Shown: in pieces, positions 45,400 through 56,311 of the stretch
How the letters are laid out: the number at the start of each line of letters is the position of its first letter
How positions within the stretch are numbered: the stretch's first letter is position 1
Assembly (NCBI GenBank): GCA_021029095.1
Contig: JAJOHG010000048.1
Location: 124,001-188,000, forward strand
DNA length: 64,000 nucleotides
Direction: 5' to 3'
Source of the DNA: Phellopilus nigrolimitatus
Taxonomy: Eukaryota > Basidiomycota > Agaricomycetes > Hymenochaetales > Hymenochaetaceae
The notes under the pieces: model-generated
What the model was told of the DNA's origin: nothing
Database searches by the model: none
The model's input: the letters and a program-made list of their open reading frames with translations, nothing else
Position numbers and translations under genes: made by a program

Positions 45400-45770
45400 C
45401 GGCTGGATGGTTACGCGTATAACTCTGGAACAAAGGAGCAAACATATGAAATAAAACTGCGAGCTGATAGCTGGGATGCATCTTAGCATAATCTTGTGTT
45501 CAGAATTTCTTAGCAATGCAGAAATCCTGAGTTAAATCAAGTGGGATATGATTCACTTTGAATGACATAAGCCGGAAGGATCAGACCTATCCGAGTCTGC
45601 ATCGACACGCAGCATGCTGGCTGATTCGCAAGAAGTCGGGCAAGACCCTCAGGTCGTCACTCGAGTGAATCGTTCCGCGCCCGCATCACGGCACCGCCCG
45701 ACACTCCGGCTCTCCGACCTTGCACACCAATCCCGCTTCTCTCGCCGAGCGTCAGCGCGCCGGCGACGCC
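45400..45770. repeat. Diverged inverted copy of the inner part of the hAT-like element
   Basis: Read in reverse, this stretch follows the interior of the element at 37.98-38.35 kb. Shared landmarks are the GAATTCTGCATTGCTAAGAA-like block, AAGACTATGCTAA against AAGATTATGCTAA, AGCTATCAGCT, TTTGTTCCAGAGTTATAC, GCAGCATGCTG and the CTCACCACACATCAGTGC-like region. TIRs and CTGACCCGG subterminal repeats are absent. Either this is an old element fragment or the element captured a host sequence. Confidence 0.65.
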
Positions 45771-45954
45771 GCAGGCCATATATGCAGCGCACTTTGACGC
45801 GCAGCTCGAGTAGCCGCTTGTTTGTCTCGGAGCAGCTGCCGTGACGGGAGCCCGACGTTCGACGACACAATGGCGAGGGCGATCTCGGGGCCGCGCGGGG
45901 CCGCGCGGCGCTGCCGGCACGCCTCGCAGCAAAGAACGGCGAGTGACGAAGAGG

Positions 45955-45978
45955 CGGCGGCGGCGGCGGCGGCGGCAC
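45955..45978. repeat. (GGC)n microsatellite
   Basis: About seven GGC triplets in a GC-rich, uncoding stretch. Long open frames here on both strands are caused by base composition. Confidence 0.7.
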
Positions 45979-46151
45979 GACGGGTGCTGATAATGCTGCT
46001 CGTGCTGACTATGCCTGCGCGCCTTGGTGATTCGGAAGTTGTGCACAACAAGGACGTAGTGCTCCTCGGCGGCCTGCGCCTCGCAGACGACGCGTTCAAG
46101 CGTACAAGGCACCCGTGCGGGTGCGAAGAAATATCCCTTTTCGAAGAAACG

Positions 46152-46180
46152 GTGCGGGTGCGGGTGCGGGTGCGGGTGCG
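46152..46180. repeat. (GCGGGT)n minisatellite
   Basis: Between four and five perfect copies of the hexamer, upstream of a SurE remnant. Confidence 0.8.
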
Positions 46181-46379
46181 CTTCGCGTTTGACGGCGGCG
46201 GTGGCAGACAACAAGCAAGCGGAGTCCTTGCGTGTTTGTTGGGCGGAGTCGCGCCGTGTCCCCGCTGAGATCTAAGCGCAAGAGTATGCACCTCGTCTAC
46301 CCCGCAGATCCCCCGATCTGCAGTTCTAGAGCGACTGAACCCGAATCCTGCCCCCTCCAAGCCTGGGTCGTTCCCGACA

Positions 46380-46930
46380 ATGTGCAATTCGGCAGGAACT
46401 TGTGTGCTGGACTCAAGAAACTCACAACTCCTTTCAGAGGAGTTGCCACCGAGGCGACCAAAGAGGGGATCGCGGGCCCTGCCGTCGCGTTCTCCAGCGC
46501 ATTCTCCACGCAGGCGGATTACACTGCGCTATCGACGCCCTCTCCGACTCGACGACTGCACGCAGCGGCCATCTACGCCGCGCTCGGCGCCCAGTTTCTC
46601 GCGCCGGGCTTCAGCGCGTCCGCGACCGTCCTCCCGGTGGGCGTGCTGGCCAGCGTGAACTAACCCAAAACGCGACGGACGCGGACGCGTACAGGTTCGT
46701 GCAGGCGCGCGCGGCCGGCGCGACGATCTTCGCTGCGAAGGACGTCGGCACGCTGGCTCGGCGCGTCTCCCCACGGAGGGCGGCGGCGGCGGCGCTCGCG
46801 ATGGACGGGTGCCGCGCGAGTGCGTGCGTGTGCGCCCCGAGCGCGCGCGCGCGTCGGCGAAGCTCGGCGCGGACGCCGCTGCGCGGGCATATGTGCTGCA
46901 GAAGGCCGGAGCCCTGTTGACGTGTGTGTA
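46380..46930 (+). pseudogene. SurE-like copy 4, 3' remnant
   Basis: This starts in the 3' part of an exon-4 remnant and continues at a CTTTCAG acceptor (46436) with the last SurE exon: GVATEATKEGIAGPAVAF, SAFSTQADYTALSTPS. It then meets TAA (about 46661) inside VLASVN and breaks frame repeatedly up to a TGTGTGTAG stop near 46930. No first, second or third exon is present, so the metal site is missing. It lies 5' of copy E, as SurE copy 3 lies 5' of copy C. Confidence 0.8.
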
Positions 46931-47631
46931 GAGTCGGGCGTTGGGAAGGGGCTGATGATTTACTGCGAACGGGTACGATCTTCAAGTTCGTGCTGTGTCT
47001 TCAAAGCGGTTTTACATTTGGCATTTTTGTTTTTCTGAGACGCTTATAGAGTTTTTGCTGATGCGGCTATCTCTTGTGCAGACGACGGTAACGGTACCGT
47101 GTTGTTCCCCCAGATTCTGTTGAAAGTCACATCTGGTCCCGACCGCCAAATCTGCGCCAGCGGTCGTATAGAAATATCGACTTGGCGACCCAAAACCGAT
47201 GTCCGTGGCGAGTCTGCCAAAGAAGCTGCGAAAAATAAAAGTGAAAACGCGTATCGTTTTGGCGCACACAATCAACTGTACGTGGGACAATCGGCCCCGC
47301 CTTCGCCTTCGACACAATCTGCCAAAGGACCCGGTATCCAGGACGTTGCGCGATCAAGTTCTCTGAAACCCGGCCTCGGATCGCACGTTTGCGCGGCATC
47401 GGCGTGCATGCACCATATAACTTTCTGTTAATACAGTACATACGTGTCTTCTAATTAATTGTTACAGGCAATTATTTGGATAACGATACAGCCCATCTGC
47501 TTTTTTACAGACCACCTTCCAATCGCGTTCGAGGCCAAATCTGCCACGACCCCCCGGGGGGACAACTAGCGGACTACAAAAGGAAGTAGAGAAAGAAAGA
47601 AAGAAAGAAAGACCAGACTCGGCCTCCCGGC
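46931..47631. other. Spacer between SurE remnant and copy E
   Basis: This is homologous to 39.56-40.1 kb. It contains GACCGCCAAATCTGCG and the ACAGGCAATT... 3' flank, then a (GAAA)n tract at about 47590-47612. No gene. Confidence 0.5.
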
Positions 47632-48793
47632 TCAGAAGCCATTCGAGTGCGCGTGCGCATGCGCGTCGTCTGCACGCCACGCCGCGCGCTGGTACAGCTC
47701 GCTCACGTCGAACTCGCCCGTGCCGCTGTCTGCCAGCTCGCGCACCAGCGCGGACCTGGCGATCCGATGTTGTTTTTTAGGCGCCGCGGCGAAGATACAC
47801 AGAAAAGAAACAAATAAATAAATAACTAAATAAATAACTAAATAAATAACTAAAGAAAGCGGACGCACGGAAAGACCTTCATATCCCTGCAGCGCCGCAC
47901 GCTGCAGTCCGTGCCCGCGCGCACCGCGATCTGTTTTCTGCTGCGGCCGGCCCCCCGGTCGTGCCTCGCGGGGACGGAGACCTGGCCCGGCGCGCCGCCG
48001 GCGTCGGTGTACGCGAAGACGATGGTGTCGCCGCCGCTGTTGACGGGCGTGTAGAAGGCGCGAGGGGCGGCTGCGGCGCCGCAACTGGAGCCGCTGCTGC
48101 TGCCGCCGCCGCCGCCGCCCGGGCTGTTGGTGGCGGGCCTGCGGCGCGCGGGAACGGCGAAGGCGGCGTTGACGTCGATCGGGCTGTCCGCCGCTTCGTA
48201 CCTTGTCGCCAATTCAGCACACTCCGGCTAAAGGTTGCATATAGAGTGGCGGACGCACTCCATGTGTTCTTTGTCCGCCCCGCGCTGCAGCGTGACCGCC
48301 CCCCTTGGCGGAGAAGTTGGCGGCCTGCTCCTGGTTTCCCGGGGCGATGTGGAACGCAGACGTGCCGCCCCTGTTGTTGGCGTACGAGACGGCGACGATG
48401 TCGGCGCCGGTGTTGACGAATGTGAGCGGGGCGGGCGCCTCGAACGGCGCGTTCATCTCGAGCGAGCGCGCGCCGTCTTCGGGCGGGTATCTTACCGTCC
48501 GAGTGAGATTTGCATAAGAATGCAGCGGAAGAGATGGAAGAATAGCGGGACGGGACGGACGTGACGTAGCGCTTGTGCCTGCCGCGCTGCAGGGTGACGG
48601 GGTACGTGCGGCCCCAAGAGAAGTCCGAGTTTCGGCAGTCTTCTGCCTCCTCGATGACGAACAGGTTCGTGGACCCGCCGGGGCAGACGCTGAACTTTTT
48701 GAGAACGCCGTGGTCGTTGGTGTACGAGCCGTAGATTATGTGTGCGCCGTTGTTGAGGAAGGCGACGGACTGGACGATGTGCACCGCAGACAT
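47632..48793 (-). pseudogene. Family M copy E, frameshifted in module 2
   Basis: Exon 1 48793-48561 (NNGAHIIYGSYTNDHGVL, VTLQRGRHKRYVT), exon 2 48490 to about 48250, exon 3 48201-47869 (IDVNAAFAVPARR, a Gly/Ser/Cys-rich insert, then GDTIVFAYTDAGG) and exon 4 47755-47632 (EFDVSELYQRAAW) mirror copy C. In module 2, after NFSAKGG, about ten bases present in copy C (encoding AYKA) are missing near 48300, so VTLQRG is out of frame. The exon-1 donor is GTCCGT, weaker than the GTACGT of copy C. A 333-codon open frame across exons and introns here is an artefact of GC-rich sequence. Confidence 0.75.
47812..47855. repeat. TAAATAAC tandem repeat inside copy E intron 3
   Basis: Tandem AAATAAATAACT units, about four copies, within the last intron. 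Copy C has a shorter AAATAAGTAAATAAATAAA tract at the same place. Confidence 0.75.
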
Positions 48794-49786
48794 GGCGCGA
48801 CACGAGCGAGGATGGTGTGGTAAGTTTATGAGGATGCGGGTGAGGGCGAGGGCGAGGGTGTGTCTTCGAACTCGGCCCATAGCGGCACTTGAAGCGCCGT
48901 GACGGCCGCGTGCGGAGCGTCATATTATGGCCCGGACCAGGAAGCTGTCAATCGCGGACTCCGCTCGGCGGTGCGCGGCCGTCTCGCCTCGTCTCGTCTC
49001 GTCTCGTCCGAGGCGGGCAATATGAATGCCAGCGGCGGCTCAGGGGGACTCCTAAACGTCAACCGGTGTCCAATCCGGCGTTGCGCTTACGCGATCAGCA
49101 TATACGCCAGGTGCACTGGGGGCCGGAGGTCGAGTAAGCGCGCGTGCGTCTGTCCGAATTAGCGCCCGCCCGCCGCGACTTCGCTGCCACTGCCATGTGA
49201 CTCCGGACAGAGTTTGACGCCGTCTTGCTTCGCGCCGATCATGATCGGCTTCCGAGCCCCAGATCCGCGCCGACAAGGACAAGCGCCGTTCCAGGAGAAC
49301 CACGCGAAAGACCCTGTGGTTCGACGCCGGAGATGCACTCGTGCTTCTGTCCGCGGCCGCTGAGGTCGCCGATCTTTACATGTACCTTGTTCTATCCAGC
49401 TTCAACGGCTGTCGTCTGCGCTGACAGGTCCGTGGGACGGGGTCAGGGCGCACCGAGTTTCCGTGCGTCTTCGAAACATCATCTAGCATGATCAATTTGT
49501 CTCGAAGCGCGCTTCTTTCATGGCACACGCAGCACACACAAATTTGTTATTACAAGTTCGTACAAAAAAACAAAAAAAATGTTACAAGCAATTCTTTCAA
49601 AACGAAATAAAGCCATTTCTTCTTTCAAAAAAGTCGCCAACCGTCTTTTCTGTCGTATTGAGACCATGGTTGTTGCGAGCCGAGGCAGCTAGAGGACTAG
49701 AGAAAAGAAAGGAAGAAAAGCAGATGAGAATGCTGCGCGTGCTCGACGTTATCACATAAGCCAAGAGGGGATGGCACACCTTTCTC
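48794..49786. other. Spacer
   Basis: Copy E upstream region, then unrelated GC-rich sequence, then (49555-49740) the 3' flank of copy F with the conserved AGATGAGAATGCTG motif near 49720. (CGTCT)n-like pentamers occur near 48985. No gene. Confidence 0.5.
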
Positions 49787-50558
49787 TCAGACTTTCGAGC
49801 CGCTGCCGCGCTGCTTGCCATTCGTGGTGATCGAGCCGACAACCGAACTCGAGTCGTTGCTGTCGGAGACGGAAAGGCCAGAAAAGATCTTGTCCAGGTC
49901 GATCTCGACTGCGTCGGATTTGGGCGGGAGCCTTCATCATCCGGTTTAGACTTCAGTGAACTTGGAGACGCATATGAAGTAAACGTACGTATAGGGTTTC
50001 GTCTCCTTGCCGCGCCGCAAGACGATCGTGTTCGCGCTCAGCCCGACGAACCGACAGGTTACGCGGTCGTCGGGGGCAACGTCAAACGCCGTCTGGTTGC
50101 CATTGATGTTGCTGCTGTTCTCGATCTTGTACGAGACGGAGATGATGTGCGGGCCGTTGTTGACGAACGTGGACGAGGGGGGCGTTTCGAACACGTCGTT
50201 CATGTCGACCACGTACACGCTCTCGGTTTTCCCGGGCGGGTATCTTGTGTCATCCAATCCAGGCGTCAGGCGTCAATAACGCGCAGAGAAAGGCAACGAG
50301 AGCGTACTTGATGTAGCGCTTTTTCTTGCCGCGCTGCAGGGTGATCGTGTAATTCTTGCCTTTCAGGAAGTCCGAGGCTATGCTGCCGCCGCCGCCGGTT
50401 TCTGGACTTGTGGCATCGACGGTGAAGAGCTGTATGTCGTGCTCCGGGTCGACGGTGAACCGCTTCGAGACGCCTTTCTCGGTGGTGTACGAGGCGATGA
50501 TGATATGCGCGCCCCCGTTGGTGTAGGTGACGATCTGGGAGACGCTGACTTGAGGCAT
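49787..50558 (-). CDS. Family M modular protein, copy F (two modules plus long tail)
   Basis: Exons 50558-50308, 50243-49989 and 49931-49787 join in frame (651 nt, 216 aa), introns phase 2. Module 1: MPQVSVSQIVTY, NGGAHIIIASYTTEKG, ITLQRGKKKRYIK. Module 2: VVDMNDVFETPPSS, NNGPHIISVSYKIENSS, IVLRRGKETKPYT. The tail is longer than in other copies and Ser/Gly-rich: VEIDLDKIFSGLSVSDSN, SITTNGKQRGSGSKV. The promoter TATA lies at 50660, in the shared context. Module 2 has a cysteine-containing TCRF segment not seen elsewhere. It appears intact; function unknown. Confidence 0.82.
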
Positions 50559-50659
50559 TGCGAGCGAAAGCGGGGATTGCGAAGCGGGGCGGGGTGCTGG
50601 GTGCTGATGCGGGGGAGGCGATGCGCGTACGAGCGGGGGGATACTGAGGCGACGACCCG

Positions 50660-50666
50660 TTTTATA
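50660..50666 (-). promoter_or_regulatory. TATA box of family M copy F
   Basis: TATAAAA on the minus strand, preceded by TCCATGC, about 102 nt upstream of the start codon. Confidence 0.7.
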
Positions 50667-51986
50667 GCATGGACGTCAGGGCGCCTGCGAGCGCCTGACT
50701 ACGTCCAGCCCGCGTCTCGAGAATCGGGAGCCTGTCAATCGCGGACGGACGCTCCCCCCGCGGAACACGTGGCGATTCCAGCGCCAATTCTCTAGTTATC
50801 CTAAACGTCAAGTCAATCAATCCGACTCGACGCTTCCCAGTTCCAACGAAACTGGCGCACGTCGGGGGACCGCGCCGTGCGCTTGGTCTGGCGCCTCGCC
50901 ACGTTCCTGAAAGTTAAGTAATCAGAAGGAAGACTAATGAGAGGGGAAATACCATTGACGATAACATACATACTGTGCGCGTCTCAGACGGAAGCATCGA
51001 GCCTGCCCGGATTGGCGCTCGGAGTGTGCGTGTCGAAACGTGGACGCTCGGGACGCGGCGCTTCGTGGCCATGTGGCCGCAGACAGGCCGAAAACTCAAA
51101 ACAAGGTTTTGCCTGGCTCTGACCTGGGCCTGGCCGCCCACGAGGCCTGGCCGCAGCAGAACCCTAACGCCATTGCGCCGCCAAGTTCGAACTGCGCGCC
51201 GCCCTTCCTGCAGATCTCTGTGGAGTAATAATGTACATGATCGTGAATGAATATTTTGAGGGACAGAGCGAAGGCGGGCCATAGACAAACCCAGAAAGTT
51301 CGCAAGGCAGGCATGGAACATATACGTGCATGTACATAGATGGAGTCGCGGTAGGTGAATTAAGAATAATATTGGTGCCGCTGCGATTTTGTTCAACGGT
51401 GTGTCGCGCGGGTCGAGCGATTTGTTTGACTAGTTCTGTTGACTGCGGCGAGTGGTCGACGATAGCTGTAAGAATGGTGGTGACGTGTTCATAGGCTCTT
51501 CGAGGGCCCAAGGCCATCGTATCCTGCAGGGACAACGAACGATCAGCAATGAGAGAGTCCGACTGAGCGGAACGGCGGACACTTACGAGCGAGTCTATAC
51601 TCGCTGAAGAATTTCTGATTCTAGAAAGACGAGATAAACAAGACGGAAACGGAAGCGGAAGTGGGCCTCGGGCGCTGGCCACTGTCGACGATGATCGGAG
51701 TTTCGTCGTCGCCCTCGACGTCGTGACCGCGTCGGCCGCACGTTCATTTACCTAAGCATGACATTCTCACGAAATACACATATGCTCAGCTTCGTCTTCG
51801 TCTCCTCCAGAGACTCGTATGACGTGTTCCTTTGCGTCGTGAATAACTCATAGATAAAGCCATTTGTCATAGTCATCATACACGGCCGAGAAAAGTAAGG
51901 GAGTCGGTACAATTGTGTTACATGGAGCGGTCGCGAGAAGCGCCAAGGCCTAGAAACTCATAGCAAGCAACAGCCGCAAGTGCCCT
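50667..51986. other. Spacer with a possible gene fragment
   Basis: 50780-51200 repeats the copy D upstream block and is partly mirrored at 52.85-53.0 kb. Between 51682 and about 51340, minus strand, a GTAAGT...CTGCAG intron (51590-51530) is followed by DTMALGPRRAYEHVTTILTA and VDHSPQSTELVKQIARPARH. This looks like a real coding exon but has no recognisable family or clear ends. Confidence 0.35.
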
Positions 51987-52135
51987 GGGCCCGCTCGGCT
52001 GCACGAGTTAGCTAACTTTTAGTTAACTTTTGGCGGGTGGGAAAGTGGGTAACCGGCAGTTAGCTAACTTTTTGGACTTTCCCACCCGCCAAACGTTAGC
52101 CAAAAGTTAGCTAACTCGTGCAGCCGAGCGGGGCC
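51987..52135. mobile_element. Hairpin-forming inverted-repeat element, ~149 bp
   Basis: GGGCCCGCTCGGCTGCACGA on the left is mirrored by its complement at the right end, continued inward by AGTTAGCTAACTTTT and GGCGGGTGGGAAAGT with small mismatches. Nearly the whole element is therefore one long stem with a short loop. It is the typical shape of a foldback MITE. I cannot define a certain target duplication. Confidence 0.7.
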
Positions 52136-52161
52136 TAAAGTGCTGCATCCTCCTAATGACT

Positions 52162-52989
<828 letters not shown>

Positions 52990-53019
52990 TCACGTTCAGG
53001 CTCGAGTGCTTCTATCGTC

Positions 53020-54770
53020 GATGGTATTCCCCCCTCTGATTAGTCTTCCTTCTGGTTACTTGATTTGCAGGAACGACCACAGCACGAAGCTCTTCGTCAG
53101 CGATGCGCACAGCACGGCGGAACGAACCATCGACTCGGACTTCTCGCTGGGCAAGACGTACACCATCACCCTGCAGCGCGGCAAGCTCAAGCGATACATC
53201 ACGTGCGCCCCGCCATCTTCCCTCTCTTCCTCTGCATTTTTCCCTGTAATCTAAGATGGCCAAATTTTAATAAGATACCCGCCCGCAAACGGTGTCAGCG
53301 AGGTCGACATGAACGACGTGTTCCGCTCCAGGGCCCCCGAGGTCTTCACATTCGTCAACAAGGGCGACGACATCATCTCCGTCTCGTACACCAGCAGCAC
53401 CAGCAGCGGCGGCGTCGCGTCGTTCGACGTCGTCCCAGGCAACCAAGAGCACGCGGACAACATCGCCTCCAAGGAGGGCGCGTACGAGTTCATCACCCTG
53501 CAGCGCGGCAAGAGCCAGAAAAGCGAAAAGTACGTCCCGCCCTGTTTTTTTTTTCTTCAAACCGCTTCTATATGCGTCTTTACTGAAGTCCAGATTGACA
53601 ATAAGGTACGCAGCCGCGAACAGCCCGATCGACGTCAACGCCGCCTTTGCCGGCCCCGCCTCCTTTACCGGCGCCGTCTCCTACAAGCCTGTCAACAGGG
53701 GCAGAGATACCATTATCCTCGTGTATATCGACGCCAACGGCATCCAGAATCAGGTCTCCGTCGTCCCGGACGATCCAAACGTCCCCCGGATCTCGCTGGG
53801 CGAGGGCACGCACACCGCGCAGCGCTTCGGGGACAAGAGAACCTTTACGTACGTCCCCGCCTTTTTTGCTCTCGTCCTTTCTTGCGCGTCTTAGCCGCTG
53901 ACGCCTGCATCGGTTGATAAGACTCTCGTTAGTGCGCGGACTGGCAGACGGCGCCGGCGAGCTTGACGTGAGCGAGCTTTACAACCGAGCGTTGTATGCG
54001 AACAACACGCACACCGTCGGCGTCTGAGCCAGAGACCCCCGAATTAGCTGAGAAAAAAGGCAAGCCCAGATTTACAAACCCGAACACGGTATTCTCATTT
54101 GTAATGATCAGTTTTTCTACGCGCGACATGTTGGCCCAACACGATTGAACGACGGTCCGTGAGCTTGAAAGGGAAAGAAAAAGAAAGAAAGAAAAGCTGT
54201 ATCGTTTTGAGAGAATTGCCTGTAACGTACGAGAGACCATGCGGTGGTTGTTATGAAGAAGCGTGATTCGCGGCCAGATTTTCAGACCAACAATGACCGT
54301 GAACGTCTGGGACGTTAGGGCCTTGGCAGAATCTGTCGACTCGGAGGAAGGCGCCGATCATGCGCTCATGCTGCCGGGGTCATACAAAAAAAAGCAATCA
54401 ACTTCTTACATCCACGTCTATTGCAGAATATACGAGGCGTACGTGCTTCGTATCCCGTTATTGTTCAATCTCCGCGTCAAAGAAAGAAAGAAAGAAAGAA
54501 AACTAGGATTCTTTCTAGTCCGCGCCGTGGCTAAGCGGGCGCGGTCCACTCGTCCGGATTCGGAGCTAGCTATGACGGATCGGGAGACGAAGCACGCCAA
54601 CAGTGGCGGGATAACTCTGAAGTAACCTTTCGTCCCTTCCACATGGATACATATCCCTCAACCAGCAATGTCGTCAAATATTGGTCGCTTGCCAGTTCGC
54701 AGGCCGTACTGGGCCGTCCCTTCCGATTACTCGTGCTGTTTTCTTTCGCTCTCTGAGGGAGGCACATGCC
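53020..54770. repeat. Inverted-repeat arm around copy G (partner 42.4-44.6 kb)
   Basis: This is the reverse-orientation counterpart of the copy D region, lacking the copy D promoter and the first half of exon 1. A (GAAA)n tract at 54481-54503 interrupts it. Confidence 0.8.
53071..54027 (+). pseudogene. Family M copy G, 5'-truncated
   Basis: Three and a half exons of a copy D paralogue: 53071-53202 (partial exon 1, from NDHSTKLFVSDAH), 53275-53529, 53606-53848 and 53922-54027. All splice sites are intact and phase 2, and the last exon keeps the full tail (ELDVSELYNRALY). The ATG, promoter and first half of module 1 are gone. The junction is at AACGACCACA, a sequence present twice in copy D exon 1, which suggests deletion between short repeats. 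A good acceptor (TGATTTGCAG) directly precedes the remnant in the right phase, so it could be spliced to an upstream exon, but I found none. Confidence 0.78.
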
Positions 54771-55321
54771 GCCGACATCGCCAGGGTGCACGCCCTCTGA
54801 GGACGAAGACAGAGCCGCACTAAAAACTCGCGGGAAAGCTCGACAATCACAATTCCAACCAGACCGATGCTCATTCCAAGGATAAGCACATCGTCATCGA
54901 CCCTGTCTCGCAGCGTCCCGCGCGGTCGCGACACCCCTAAAACAAACACGTATTTCCCCCCAAGGGCGCCGGCATACATTGTTCCCGAGAGAGGGTTTAC
55001 CATCGCCCCATGCTGGCTTTCATCCTATCAACTTCCAATACCAATACGTTTAGGACGTTCATGGTCAAACTAGCCGAAGACAGAAGCACGCTTCGCATGA
55101 TCAGCCACATAATCTTTCATTGTTGCAATTCTTTCAACGTTACAGATAGTTCTTCAGTCACTACAGCAGAATTCTTATTTCTTTCAAGACGTTCAAGATA
55201 TTTCTTTCGATCGCAATGCGGCAGCTAGACAAGAAATGCAAATCAGAATACTATGTTCAAAGTCTATAAGGCAGGACGTACGTTCATATCAGACTCTGGA
55301 GCCGTCCGAGCGCATGTTTGC
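54028..55321. other. Spacer, copy G 3' flank and copy H 3' flank
   Basis: 54028-54770 mirrors the copy D 3' flank and includes GGTATTCTCATTTG at 54089. 55090-55265 matches the copy I 3' flank (CATAATCTTTCATTGTTGCA) with CAAATCAGAATACTATGTTC near 55240. No gene. Confidence 0.5.
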
Positions 55322-56220
55322 TCATTCGAAAGGCTCGTTCACGTCGATCTCGCCGGCGTTGTTGGCGTGCGACAATCTTTATTTTAAATTTAGCGAAAAC
55401 GCGTAGGAAGGGAAAAAAGAAAGGCAACGTACGCGATGGCTTTCTTGTCCTTGCCGCGCTTCGCGGTAATACCCTTGCCCAACGAAACGTTCGTGACCTG
55501 TTCGTGGTCACCCGGGCTGACGATGAGTGTCTCCGGCGTGCCTTTGTTGTCGGTGTACGAGGCCAAAATGGCTTGGCTGCCCTTGTTGACGAGCGTAAAA
55601 GTGCTGGGAGCCTTGGCGTCGAACGCGTCGTTCACGTCGACCTCGCTGGCGTCGTTGATGAGCGAAAGCCTTGTTTTAGACTTTAGTAAACATGTATAAA
55701 AAGCGAAGAAAGAAAGCAAACGCACGGAAGCGCCGTTTTGTCCTTGCCGCGCCGGAAGGTGATGTCTCCGACCGACGAGAGGTTGTGGATCTGCTCTTCG
55801 TCGCCGGGGTGCACAACAAACGAGACTGCGACGCCGGTGCCGTCGGTGTACCTGCCGGAAATGATCTGCTCGCCCTTGTTGACAAACGTGAAAGAGTCGT
55901 GCTCTTTGGTAAACGGCTTGTTCACGTCGATCTCGGTGCGGCCGTCATCCAACGTATGCCTTATTGTCAATTTTAAATTTCAGTATATATACACATAAAA
56001 AAAAGGTGAAAAGACAACAAACGTACGTATGGTATAGCTTCAACTGGTCCTTTGTCATTCCGAACTTATATGTCTTGTGCAACTTGAAGTCGTCCGCCTC
56101 AAGTTCTTTGTCTGACTCGAGGGCAAACTCCACCTTCGCCCCCCAGTGATTGGTGTACGTGACTGTGATAATATCTTTACCACTGTTAGAAAAGTTAACT
56201 GTGACGTGTTTGGACGACAT
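55322..56220 (-). CDS. Family M modular protein, copy H (three modules plus tail)
   Basis: Exons 56220-56027, 55959-55726, 55669-55433 and 55376-55322 join in frame (720 nt, 239 aa), introns phase 2. Module 1: SSKHVTVNFSNSGKDIITV, TYTNHWGAKVEFAL. Module 2: TEIDVNKPFTKEH, NKGEQIISGRYTDGTG, ITFRRGKDK. Module 3: SEVDVNDAFDAKAP, NKGSQAILASYTDNKG, ITAKRGKDKK. The tail is only GEIDVNEPFE, essentially the module-opening motif and nothing more. Exons 1 and 2 have the same lengths as in copies B and I (194, 234 nt). It is the most diverged in module 1. It appears intact; no signal peptide. Confidence 0.82.
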
Positions 56221-56304
56221 TGGGCGAAGATTGGCAAGTGGATTTGAATGGCGATACTGGAAAAGCGATGAGGGAGATACCGACAATGGCAGGTTTGAAC
56301 CTCA

Positions 56305-56311
56305 TTTTATA
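56305..56311 (-). promoter_or_regulatory. TATA box of family M copy H
   Basis: TATAAAA on the minus strand in the TCCAAGC context, about 85 nt upstream of the start codon. Confidence 0.72.

Noticed and set aside
45657..46387. Long GC-rich open frames on both strands (148-211 codons)
   Set aside because: Overlapping open frames in several phases over GGC and GCGGGT repeats; composition artefact without motifs or splice structure.
47879..48880. 333-codon minus-strand open frame over family M copy E
   Set aside because: It reads through exon-intron borders of a gene whose structure is clear from copy C, and after exon 1 it is in the wrong frame. GC-rich sequence simply lacks stops.
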